Below, piece after piece: positions 53,293 through 62,900 of a stretch of 64,000 nt of DNA (its first letter is position 1; every line of letters begins with the position of its first letter). Source of the stretch: Streptomyces cyaneochromogenes (lineage in GTDB: Bacteria; Actinomycetota; Actinomycetes; Streptomycetales; Streptomycetaceae). The stretch is taken from positions 1,240,001 to 1,304,000 of the forward strand of contig NZ_CP034539.1 in the NCBI RefSeq assembly GCF_003963535.1. The letters are read 5' to 3'. The position numbers and the translations under genes are program-made. Below the pieces are notes generated by a model. The model saw only the letters and a list, made by a program, of their open reading frames with translations, ran no database searches and was not told the origin of the DNA.

Positions 53293-53826
53293 CTAACGCT
53301 TCGGTTCCACGGTCAGCTGGCCCTCGTTGACGATGACCCTGCCGTCCTGGAGTGTGATGCGGGCGTTGCCGGCGGCGATGACGATCGCCGCCTCGGTGAT
53401 GCGGATGTACGCCCCGTTCTTGGCCTGCAGCAGGATTCCCTCGTCGGGGCCGGTCACGTCGTTCATCACGATCTTGTGCGCCAGCTGGGTCTGGACGACG
53501 ACGGGCTTGAGCTCGGAGGGCCGGGCCAGCTCCCGGCGCGCGTCGGGCGGCAGCTCGGCGCGGTCCCCGTACCAACACCCCGTCCAGATCGGGAAGCTGG
53601 GATCGCCCTGCTCGAACTCCACCCACACGCCGGCGTCCTTCGGCGGCACCACGACCTGCCCCGCCTCCTGCCCGGTGAAGGGCAGGCAGGGCAGCGCCCA
53701 GGTCGAGGGCTCGTCGCCGAGCACATCGGGGACCTGGACCGTGATCCGCCCGATGCCCAGCGGGTCGTTGTTGTCGATCACCCGGCCCCGGAACTTGCCC
53801 AGGTACCGGTTGTTCGGTGCCGCCAT
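53293..53826 (-). CDS. Baseplate assembly protein V (gpV-like spike)
   Basis: A 177-residue spike protein. The N-terminal OB-fold (YLGKFRGRVIDNNDPLGIGR, ITVQVPDV, WALPCLPFTGQEAGQ) is followed by VWVEFEQGDPSFPIWTGCWY and a C-terminal beta-helix-like needle (GAYIRITEAAIVIAAGNARI, TLQDGRVIVNEGQ). It should trimerise on the gpD hub and carry the PAAR-like tip. A short-repeat gap of 86 bases separates it from the gpD gene upstream. Confidence 0.92.
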   Translation of the reverse strand: MAAPNNRYLGKFRGRVIDNNDPLGIGRITVQVPDVLGDEPSTWALPCLPFTGQEAGQVVVPPKDAGVWVEFEQGDPSFPIWTGCWYGDRAELPPDARRELARPSELKPVVVQTQLAHKIVMNDVTGPDEGILLQAKNGAYIRITEAAIVIAAGNARITLQDGRVIVNEGQLTVEPKR

Positions 53827-53846
53827 GCGTCAACTGCTCCTGTTTT

Positions 53847-53894
53847 CGGTGTTCCGGTGTCCCGGAGTTCCTGCGTTCCGGTGTTCCGGCGTTG
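53847..53894. repeat. Six degenerate tandem octamers between gpD and gpV genes
   Basis: Consecutive 8-base units read CGGTGTTC, CGGTGTCC, CGGAGTTC, CTGCGTTC, CGGTGTTC and CGGCGTTG. They fill most of the non-coding gap between the hub and spike genes on the minus strand. Confidence 0.75.
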
Positions 53895-53912
53895 CTCGGG
53901 TTGTCGCCGTCG

Positions 53913-55055
53913 TCACGGCCGTACGGTGTCGCCGCGCGCGACCAGGCCCTCCCGGGAAAGCGTGAAGTTCTGGGTGAACGAGCCCGGGCGCAGGCTGTGC
54001 GTGACCGACTTGACGTAGTAGTCGCCGTCGTACATCGGTCCCGAGCCGCGCACTCCGACGAGGCTGCGCGGGTGCAGCAGGTAGCCGTGCCGGGTGACGT
54101 CGAGAGAGCCGGAGCCGGTGATGACGTCGGCGGATGTCGCGGCCCGGGCGAGTAGTTCGGCCTGGGCCTGCTGGATCTGCTGCTTGGCCGTGCCGGCCAG
54201 GGTCCGGCGCTTCAGCGCGGGCGTGGGGCGGCGGCCGAGCGGGGGCCGCAACGGGCTGATCGACGGCTGACCGAGCAGCGTGGCGTGCCGGTTCTCCGGG
54301 TTCTGCCACCGTGCCTGGGGCTCCTCGCGGGCGGTGCCGTCGTAGGCGAACGTCAGCTGGTCCACGGTCGAGTTGGCGTCCATGTTGACGTTGAGGGCGT
54401 GCTGACGCACACCGAGACGCACCTCGGGCCCCCAGTAGGCGGACGACAGCCCCGGCGCGGGCCCGGGCTCGAGGTAGAAGACATAGCCGTTGGCCTTCGC
54501 CAGCTCCGTCACGTACTGCAGATCCGTACTGGTCTGGTACGGCACCCGCAGCTGCTCCTGCGGGGGCTGCAGGATCTGCTCGTCCTTGACGTCGGGGCGG
54601 ATGCCGTAGTCCCTGTACCGCCCGAGGATGGAAAGAACGCGCCGCGAAGGTGCCAGGTTGGGGTACCCGGCGGTGCGCTCTTCCAGATCCATGAGCAGGG
54701 TCAGGTCCTCGCCGGTCACGGTGAGGGTGGTCTGGCCGGGCTGGTTGCTGGCACCGACCTCCTGCCGGACGATCAGCCCGTCGAACAGCACCTGGGAGGT
54801 GCCGCGCACGCTCACGCTCACGATGACCCGGGTCTTGGGGTCGAAGAAGCCTTCGGGCAGCAGATTGCGCTGGATGAGGCCGCGTTTGGTGAGGTCGAAG
54901 GCGAGCTGGAACCCGCTGCGCTCCCCCGCGGTCGCGGTGATCTGCGCGGACAGCAGCGCTTCCATGACCTCGGCGGGCACGGGGCGGGTGAGCCTGGGCC
55001 CCATCTGCAGGGACATATGGACGGGCCCCGGCCCGACGGGCAGTTCGTCAGGCAC
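53913..55055 (-). CDS. Phage late control D-type hub protein (gpD-like)
   Basis: A 380-residue hub protein (T4 gp27/VgrG N-domain analogue) that joins tube and spike. The central YQTSTDLQYVTELAKANGYV then FYLEPGPAPG block and the C-terminal HPRSLVGVRGSGPMYDGDYY, KSVTHSLRPGSFTQNFTLSR are diagnostic for the late control D family. The GTG start overlaps the LysM gene by eight bases with a GGGGGG ribosome binding site inside that gene. Confidence 0.92.
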   Translation of the reverse strand: MPDELPVGPGPVHMSLQMGPRLTRPVPAEVMEALLSAQITATAGERSGFQLAFDLTKRGLIQRNLLPEGFFDPKTRVIVSVSVRGTSQVLFDGLIVRQEVGASNQPGQTTLTVTGEDLTLLMDLEERTAGYPNLAPSRRVLSILGRYRDYGIRPDVKDEQILQPPQEQLRVPYQTSTDLQYVTELAKANGYVFYLEPGPAPGLSSAYWGPEVRLGVRQHALNVNMDANSTVDQLTFAYDGTAREEPQARWQNPENRHATLLGQPSISPLRPPLGRRPTPALKRRTLAGTAKQQIQQAQAELLARAATSADVITGSGSLDVTRHGYLLHPRSLVGVRGSGPMYDGDYYVKSVTHSLRPGSFTQNFTLSREGLVARGDTVRP

Positions 55056-55416
55056 TCCTACCCCCCTGTGGGAACCCGCCGGGGAGCGGTACGTCGATCG
55101 CGCGCCCGGGTTCGGCGGTCAACTCCTGCGGATCGAGTACCGGATTGGCGTCGGCGATCTGCCACCACTGCCCCGGATCGCCGAACAGCCGCTGCGCGAG
55201 GAGGTCGGGACGCTCGCCGGCGCCGACGGTGTGGACCTCGGTCTCCTGCACCCCGATGTGCGGCAGCAGCCTCCGCTTCGTGTACCTGACTTCGGTGCCG
55301 TCGGGTCCGGTGTGCACCCCGATCTCGGCGTCGTGGTACCGGCTGTCCCGGGGATACGGATGAGCCCCCGGGATCGAGTCCAAGGCACTCCCGTACGGCT
55401 GTACTCCCTCGGCCAT
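55048..55416 (-). CDS. LysM-type tail protein
   Basis: A 122-residue structural protein with a tail-type LysM domain: VHTVGAGERPDLLAQRLFGD then PGQWWQIADANPVLDPQELT, as in small gpX/gp53-like proteins that lock the tube to the hub. It should be intracellular until particle assembly. It starts at ATG 55416, seven bases after the tube-associated gene. Confidence 0.88.
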   Translation of the reverse strand: MAEGVQPYGSALDSIPGAHPYPRDSRYHDAEIGVHTGPDGTEVRYTKRRLLPHIGVQETEVHTVGAGERPDLLAQRLFGDPGQWWQIADANPVLDPQELTAEPGRAIDVPLPGGFPQGGRSA

Positions 55417-55423
55417 ACGCAGC

Positions 55424-56110
55424 TCAGCCCCTTCCCAAGGTCATCGTGTCGCGCCCGGCCAGCCCGAGCGCCCCGAGGCTCCCGCCACGGGCGGCCGCGG
55501 CGAGCCGCTCCTTCTGCGCGAGGTGCGCCATGTACAGATCGGCGCCTCGGTGCCCGGCTGGCAGGTCGCTCACGCTCAGCACCTTCAGCCCGATGCTCAG
55601 GCTCGCCCGGATCGGGTTGAGGTTGACGTCGAACGCGGACTCGTTGATCGACAACTCGGTGAGCCGCACGGGCATGACGCGCTTGCTCCCCCAGGTGAAA
55701 AGGGTCAGCGGCATCTCGATCGGCGTGATCTCGATGGTCCCCTTCTGCGTCTGCCGTGCCGCCTCCCGCAGTTGGGCGGTGGTCGGCTGCACCAGCATTT
55801 CCAGCACGGCGAGTTGGGGGTGAATCCCGTCGGGAGCGGCGACCTCCAACTGGTCGGTGGCGTCGATCTCGGCGGTGAACTTCCAGGTCTCCTCGGCGGG
55901 GCCCTTGAGGCGGAGAGCCTCGTTGCGGTCACCTCCGCCCGTACCGCCGCCTTCGGCGTTCTGGCCGCCGGCGGTTTGGGGGGCGAGGGAGCGTTCCAGG
56001 GTGTCGGGGTTGAACTGGAGGATGATGATGCGTTGGGGGGTGCCGGTGTCGGGGTTTACTACGACCAGGCCGGAGCGGATGGGTTTGGGGATGTCTGCGT
56101 AGCGGGTCAC
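55424..56110 (-). CDS. CIS tube-cap/LysM-associated protein (Afp7-like)
   Basis: A 228-residue protein with the N-terminal pattern RIIILQFNPDTLERSLAPQT shared by contractile-injection-system tube-associated proteins of the Afp7 type, and LAVLEMLVQPTTAQLREAAR, LTLFTWGSKRVMPVRLTELS, AFDVNLNPIRASLSIGLKVL. It probably sits between inner tube and baseplate hub. The GTG start overlaps the stop of the HEAT-like gene (GTGA). Confidence 0.85.
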   Translation of the reverse strand: MTRYADIPKPIRSGLVVVNPDTGTPQRIIILQFNPDTLERSLAPQTAGGQNAEGGGTGGGDRNEALRLKGPAEETWKFTAEIDATDQLEVAAPDGIHPQLAVLEMLVQPTTAQLREAARQTQKGTIEITPIEMPLTLFTWGSKRVMPVRLTELSINESAFDVNLNPIRASLSIGLKVLSVSDLPAGHRGADLYMAHLAQKERLAAAARGGSLGALGLAGRDTMTLGRG

Positions 56111-56883
56111 TTGGTCTCCCTGTCGTCTTCTCGCAGGAGCCGCCGGACGTCCGCGGCCGGGTAGGGAGCCCCCTCGGGCCAGGAAGCCGCACGTTCCTCG
56201 ACAAGGCCGCGGTAGGTGGCCATGTCGTGGAAGGCGAGTGCCTGAACGGCCGTCACCTGCAACTCGAGGTCCTCCAGAGCCGAGGCCCGCACCATGACGG
56301 CCAGTACGCGGGGAGAGCTCCCCTGGGCGAGCGCCTGCAGCGCTTCCAGCCGTTCGTCGAAGTCCTGGGAGTCGTCGAAAACGAGTCGCTCGACGGCGGC
56401 GACGAGGCGGTGGCCGGGCTCACGGACGGAGTCCAAGATCGTACCGGCCGCGCCGAGAGCCGCGGAAAGCGCATCGGGGCCGGGAGCCTCCTCGATGCTT
56501 CGCGCGATGAGATCGGAGTCCTCGGGCGTCGCCTCATTCACCAGAACGAGCAGCGCACTGGCACGAGCAGCTCTGTCCGTTGCCGCACCTTCATCGGCCG
56601 CGGAGGGCAGAGGGCGGCGCAAAATCTTCCGCACGCACTCCACGACCTCGGAGGCATGGGAGGCGAGGAGGCTCGACATTCCGTGCCGTTCACCCGAGAG
56701 CGCATAGTGGTAGTGGTCCAGGGCGATCCCCATGGCCGGAATGCTGTCGCTGTGCAGAAGCCGGATGAACGCGCGCCGTGCGGCATCACCGCTTTGCGGG
56801 GACACCAGCTCGAGCCGAGCCTCCTCGAGTTCCGGATCCTCAAGGCGCCGACCCTGCCAGTAATACGTGTCGAATTTCTCCAT
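56107..56883 (-). CDS. HEAT-like helical protein, candidate immunity protein
   Basis: A 258-residue, all-helical, acidic cytosolic protein. Helical repeats such as SGDAARRAFIRLLHSDSIPA, RAARASALLVLVNEATPEDS and FDERLEALQALAQGSSPRVL then LEDLELQVTAVQALAFHDMA resemble HEAT/Armadillo repeats. It lies directly after the toxin-bearing DUF4157 gene, where polymorphic toxin systems encode immunity proteins, and is unlike any structural eCIS component. ATG 56883 has AGGAAAG upstream and begins MEKFDTYYWQGRRL. Alternatives are a loading chaperone or an adaptor. Confidence 0.6.
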   Translation of the reverse strand: MEKFDTYYWQGRRLEDPELEEARLELVSPQSGDAARRAFIRLLHSDSIPAMGIALDHYHYALSGERHGMSSLLASHASEVVECVRKILRRPLPSAADEGAATDRAARASALLVLVNEATPEDSDLIARSIEEAPGPDALSAALGAAGTILDSVREPGHRLVAAVERLVFDDSQDFDERLEALQALAQGSSPRVLAVMVRASALEDLELQVTAVQALAFHDMATYRGLVEERAASWPEGAPYPAADVRRLLREDDRETK

Positions 56884-56911
56884 GTTCTTTCCTGGTTCGC
56901 AGCCTGGGGGT

Positions 56912-59900
56912 TCAGCTGGTGACGCGCTTCCCGTTCTTGTCAATGATCAGCTTGATGGCGTCCTTGGGGATGCTTCCGCGGATGAGGACCTCCTGGGTCC
57001 GCACAACGTCCCGCAGCGCCTGTTGCATGATCTTCTTCCCGGGCGCTTTAAGGTTCCACTCCTGTTGGCCCTTCCTCGTGGTGAGGTCGAGAATATAGTC
57101 GGGATTGATGTGCGCGAGGTCGATCTCGATCGTTCCGTAGAACTCGAATCCTTCGGCCGTGGCCCACTTCTCCCCCTTCGGATCGGTAATGTTCCCTTCC
57201 TTCATCTTCGTCGTGGATATGAAGGGAGAGTTTTTGGCGCCCGCGACATGCTGCCACGGGGCGATGTTCGTGCCCTTCTTGCGTGCGGATATCCCCTTGT
57301 CCTTGTAGTTCTGCAGATCCGCCTGGGACATGTTTCGGGTTACGCGGCGAGGGACGTACTGCCCCTTCTGATCGCGAACGTACTGACCGCCATTGCTGTC
57401 CATGAACACACTTTGGGCAATCACTTCACCGGTGGGTTCGTACAGGCTCTGCTTCTGGAAGCGTCCTACCGCCGAAATGGCAGCGCCCGGGTGATCCAGC
57501 AGAAGAGTCGACGCATCGGGTGATTCGTCGAGCCACCTCAGCTGTTGAGCCTTGATTCCACGCGATTTGTTAGCGAGACGCGCACACAGCCCCTTGACCT
57601 CACTCAGAGGGGCATCCTCGTCGAGCTCCTTCAACTCCCCGGCGATGGCCCTCCGGAATGCCGCCACGTCAGGATCATCCTCTTTGAGATCCTTGTCCTT
57701 TTTGCCCTGGGGATCGGTTTCGAAAGGCTCGAAGCGGGCGACCTTGTACCCGTCCTCGTCCTCGTCCCATGTCCCCGGCGTGACAGTGCCACTGGGGTTG
57801 AGGGTGGCGGTGATTCGGAAATCCGGCTGGCCGGACGAGGCCAGGCGTGTCAGCCGATGCCACACTCGCAGAGCTTGGAGGAGCCCGTAATAGATCGGCC
57901 CTCGCAGTCCTCGCTTGAGGAGCGGAACAATCGTGCGTCGAAGGCGCTCAATGATCAGGGAGAGGCGCCGCTGCTTCGCCTCGGGAGATCGCTCTTGCCT
58001 GCGCCGATCATCGCGGCGCTGTTTCCTTTCATCCGTGCGCCGCTTGTGCCGATCACGCAGTTGGTCGCGCTTCTTCTTGAAGGCGTCACGCAGCTTCGAC
58101 GCACTGTTCTTAAGGGCTTTGCCCGGCTTGCTCTTCTTGAGCTTGCTACCGAGAGTCCTCGCCGCGTTGCCGACCTTCTTCAGGGCCGACTTGACCGCAC
58201 CCTTGGCCTTCGACAGGGCTTTCCCCGCAGGGGACTTGGGCTTCTTCGGCTTGGTCGGCTTGGGGCCCTCGATCTCCTTTTTCTTCTTGAGGGTCGGGGA
58301 ATCGGGGGTCTTGCCTCCGGCGGGTCCCTGGTCCTTGTCGGGGGTCCGGTCCTTCGCCGACTCCTGCGTACGGTCCTTGCCCGGCGTCTCCTGCTTCCCA
58401 GGTGCCGCATCCTTCGGCTTCGCCGCCACCGGATCCGGCTTGGCCGGCCCCTTGGGCGTAGCCGTGTCCTTCGGCTTCACCGGCGCCTTCGGCCCAGGTG
58501 AAGGCGCCGACTTCGGCTTCGGCGCCGCAGCCCCAGGCGCCGAAACCTTCTGATTCGCGTTCCGCAACGCCCCTCGCGCGTTGTTGACCGCGTCCCCCGC
58601 CGCTTGCTTGGCGCCCTTCCCAGTCCGCTTCAGCCCATCCGTGATCTTCTGCGCCATCCCCTGAAGCCGCTTGCCCACGCCCTTCGTCGCCGAAGACAGG
58701 CGGATCATCAGGAAGTTGGCGATGAAGTCGAGCAGGGCCACCACGCCCGCCGCCACCGCCTCCGCGAACAGACACGCAGCCGGGCCGGCCTTGACCGCCT
58801 TCAGGTACGCCCAGAACTTCGAGAAGGCCGCCAGGATGGAGCTGATGCTCTGCCAGGCGGCCATCAGGCCCTGGACGATCGTCAGGATGGCGCCGGCCGC
58901 GGGCATGATCATCGAGACGACCTTCTCGATGACCAGGGAGGCGATCATCATCGGGAGGGAGGCGATGATCGCGTCCCAGGCCATCTTGCCGATCTGCTTC
59001 AGCGACACGCAGCCCTTGACGAGGACGTTGATGACCGCCTTGCCGAGGCCGAGGATGCCCTCGACCTTGGTGTCGAACCACCGCTTCACGGCCACCTTGA
59101 TGGCGCCCCACAGGTGGTCCGAGATACCGGTCTTGGCCGCGGAGCCCGCCTTGGAGATCCAGCCGCCCGGGTCCGGCGCGATGTCCGCGATGAGCGCCGC
59201 GAACTTGCCGAGCGCCTCGATCGCGGCCTGGGCGAACTTGATCGCGCCCTCGATCACCGCCTGGAAGGCCTTGATGACCCCCTTGAGGCCGGCTTCCAGG
59301 ACGTCCAGCAACTTGTTCAGGCCCGCGGCGAGAGCGTCCAGGAGGGCGTTGACCGCCTTCTTCAGGCCGTCCGCCAGTTCGTTGACCTTGGCGATCGCCG
59401 CGTCCCGCATGCCTTCGATCGCGTTGCGGAACTTGTCGCGCAGTTCGGGGAAAGCGGCGAGAAGGACGTCACCGATGGCGATCAGGGCGTCAGCCAGCGC
59501 GTTGATCGCCGAGATCGCCAGGTCACGGACGAAGTCGATCGCCGCGTTGGCGAACTCCTTGAACTTGTCGATGATCCCGTTGACGGCGGCCCGCGCCGCC
59601 TCGAAGACCGCGGTGACCGCTTCGAGCAGGCCCTTGAAGAAGTCGCCCACCGCGTCGGCGAGCATCCCGAAGAAGCCGCCGCTCGGCTTCTCCTCCTCCT
59701 TCTTCTTCTCAGCCTCCTTCTCGGCGTTCTCCCGCTCCTTGTCGATCTGCTCGTTGTCCTTGCCCTTGCGGTCGTCGACCTCCTTGTCCTTGTCGTCGCG
59801 GGCCTTGGTGATCTCCTTGTTCTTGGCAGTGTGCTCTTCGTCGGACTGCTTGTCCGCGTCCGCTACCTTCTTGTCCTGCTCGGCCCGCCACTGCTCGCGC

Positions 59901-62900
59901 TGCGTCTGGGTCTCGCGCGCGACCCGGCCGCGCTCGGCGGTCTGCTTGTCGGCGTTCTGCGCGACCTCGCGGTCGATCTCGGCCTGCTTGTCCTGCTTGG
60001 CCTGCTGCTCGCCCTGCCGCTGCTCCTGCTCCTTGGCGGCCAGGTCCCCCTGCGCCTGCCCGGCGGCGCCCTGGATCTCGCCGCCCTTCTCCTCCGCGGC
60101 GACCTTGCCGACGCCGGCCTTGGGCGGCGACATGGCCCGCAGGGCACCGCCCTTTCCGCCCCCGCCTCCGGAGGCCTTTCCGGTGAGCTGCTCCTGGGGC
60201 GCGTCGGGGAAGATCTGGTCCTCGCCCATCGGCTTGGCCGCGTCCTCACGGCCCGTCGACTGGATGTCGGACTGCTTCTCCTTCAGAGCCTTCTGCTGGT
60301 CGTCCGTGCGGGTCGGGTCGCTGGCGCCCTCGAGACGGATCTTCGGCGCGGGACCGACGGTCTTGTTCTCCAGGGCAGGGTCGCGCGTGGGCACGGCATC
60401 GGCCGCGGCCTCCACGTTCTGTGCCTCGGCCTCGCTGAGTCCCTTGGTCGGCACGGCCGGGGGCGGCGGCGGAGGGGCACTCGGCTTCTCACCCTCGGCC
60501 TTGTCGCTGCCCTTGGCCTTCTGCTTGTCGCCCTGGCTCTCCGGGCCGATCCTCTCGACCTTGCCGGAGACCTGCGCCGCCGCCGGAGCCGCCACGGGCG
60601 GTGCCGAACGGGTCTGCGGTGCGCCCGAGGGACGTTCCCGCGTGGGCGGGGCGGCATCCAGGCGCTGCTGCTCCTCGCCGACCTTCTTGTCGGCGGCCTG
60701 GTCCACGCCGGGCATGGCGGCGGCGGCCTGGTCCGGCGCGAGCTTGCTGACGGTCTGGACGGCGGCCTTCGGGTCCTGCCCGGAGACGTCCGGCGCCTCC
60801 TGCTCCTTCTCCTCGGGCGCGGCTTCGCCACCGCCCCCGCAGCTGCCCCCGCCACCGTCGTCCTTCTCCGCGGCGGGCTCGGGCGGTGCGCAGCCACCGC
60901 CGTCCTTCTCCAGCGACGCCTCGGGCCGGGGCGCGGCGGCCCCCGCCGACTGGCCGGGTCCCCCGGTCTGTTCGGCCGCCGGACTGACCGCCGCCTGTCC
61001 GACGGACGGTGCGGCGCCGGGCCCGGCGGCGGTCGTCGGTCCGGGGCCTTTCTCGCTGCCGCCGACCGGCCCGCGCGGCGCGGGTGCGGCCGCGGACTCC
61101 TGCGGCACCTGCGACTTGGCCTTGGGCGCCTCGCGCTCCGGCTTGGGCGGCGCCGCGGCGCGCCGCGCGGCGGGCGACGGGTTGCGGTCCTCTGCCGGTG
61201 TCTTCGGGGTCTGCGCACCGGCGGGCTTGCGTACGGGAGCCGCAGTGACGGCAGCGGTCACCGGCGCCGCGGCCGCAGCGGCGGCCGACTGCGCCCCGTC
61301 CGCCGTACGAGACCCGGGCTCGGCGCCGGCCCGCGCCGCCTGCGGTTCCTCCCGTACGTCCGTCGGCTCGTCCGGGTCGCGCTCCTCCTCGGCCGCGTCC
61401 GGCTCCTTGGCCTGCTCCTTTTCCTGTTCCTGCGCGGGATCGGGCTTCTCGGCCTCGGGCTCGGGCCGTTCCTTGTCCTCGGTCGCCGGGTCGGGACCGA
61501 CCTCCTGGTCGAGCGGTTTCTCGGTCTCCTGCAGGTCCTTGGCGCTGCGGTCCTCCGCCTGAGCGACGGGCCCGCCCTCGGGCTGCGGCGCCTCGCCCTC
61601 GACGGGACCCTCGTCCTGCCCTGGGGCCTTGGCCTCGGGCCCGGCCGCGTCCTCGTCCTGCTCCTGCTCGTTCTGCTCGCGCTCCCGCTCGATCCTCTCG
61701 GCCTTGGTGGGCGGAGGCGTCGGGAAGGACGGCACGGACGGTTCGGGGTCCCCGGGCTTCAACTGCTCGGCGGTCGGTACGGCGCTGAGGTCGAGGTCGG
61801 TGTCCGGCAGATGGTCCTCGGGCTTGATCGAGGGTTCCGGCTCGGCCTGCGCGGCCTTCCCGCCCTTGTCGTCACTGCCCTCGATCTCCCCGTCGGCCCC
61901 TGCTTCGAGCCCGAGCGGCTTCTCCTCCTCGCGGACGTCGTCCTCGTGCTCGTCCTTCTCGTGCAGCCCGTGCTCGGACAGCGCGGAGTCGCGCTGCTCG
62001 GCCCGCTCGTCCACCTTCTCGGGGCGCACGGGGCCGGGCTGCGCCTTGGCCTTCGGGTCCAGTTCCTCGCGCCTGGACCCGGCGGCGGGCTGGGTCTGCT
62101 CGTCGCGCCGCCTGCGCTTGTCGGCGCCCGGCGCGCTCGCCTGCTGCGGGTCGGCCTCTTCGCGTTCGCGCTGCTCCTTGCGCTCCTCCTTGGCCTCCTC
62201 GGCGCCCTGCTGCTGTCCTTCGGTGCGCCGGTCGGCGGCCTCGTCGACGCGTTCGCGGTCGCCGGCGGCCTGCTCGTCCTCCTGCTGCTGCTCTTCCTTG
62301 GCGCGCTGCCGGGAGGCGTTGCGCTCGTCCTCCTGCTCCTTGCGCTGCGCCGCCTCCTGGTCCTCGGTGGCGGCGTCGGACTGCGCCCGGCTGCGATTCG
62401 AACCGGCCTTCTCGTCGCGGTCCTTGGCGTCCTTGCGCTCCTCGCGGGCGTCGGCGGCACGCTTCTCCTTGGTGCCGCCGGCCGTCTCCTGCTTCCTCTT
62501 CCACTCGACGCGTTCGACGCCGAGCTCCGCGAACAGGTCCACCTCGGGCAGCGGCACCTCGGCGGGCTGCAGGTCGAGCGGGCCGGTCGTCCCCGACTCC
62601 TCGAAGAGGTCGAGCAGTTGCTCGTACTCGGACGTGAGCAGTCGCCGTTCCAGCCGGTCGACCACCTTGTCCGCCAACTGGTCGGACATCCGCCCCAGTT
62701 GGAGCCGCACCCGGCCGGACGCGTCGCTCGGGTCGCCGCGCAGCGAGCGCAGCACATTGTTCGCGAGGCGGTCCACGAGCGTGGCCGGGTCGACGGCCTC
62801 GGCCCGCATCCGGTCGGCGTCGAGCGTGGCGTAGCGCAGCCAGCCGGGCGTGGCCTGCCCCTCCTCGACCTCCGCAGCGGCCCCCTGCGCGCGTGCCGCC

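Noticed and set aside
55424..55823. A contractile sheath or inner-tube subunit within the window
   Set aside because: The tube-associated protein at 55424-56110 has the QFNPDTL pattern of hub-side proteins, not of Hcp-like tube or sheath subunits; those must lie past 64000.
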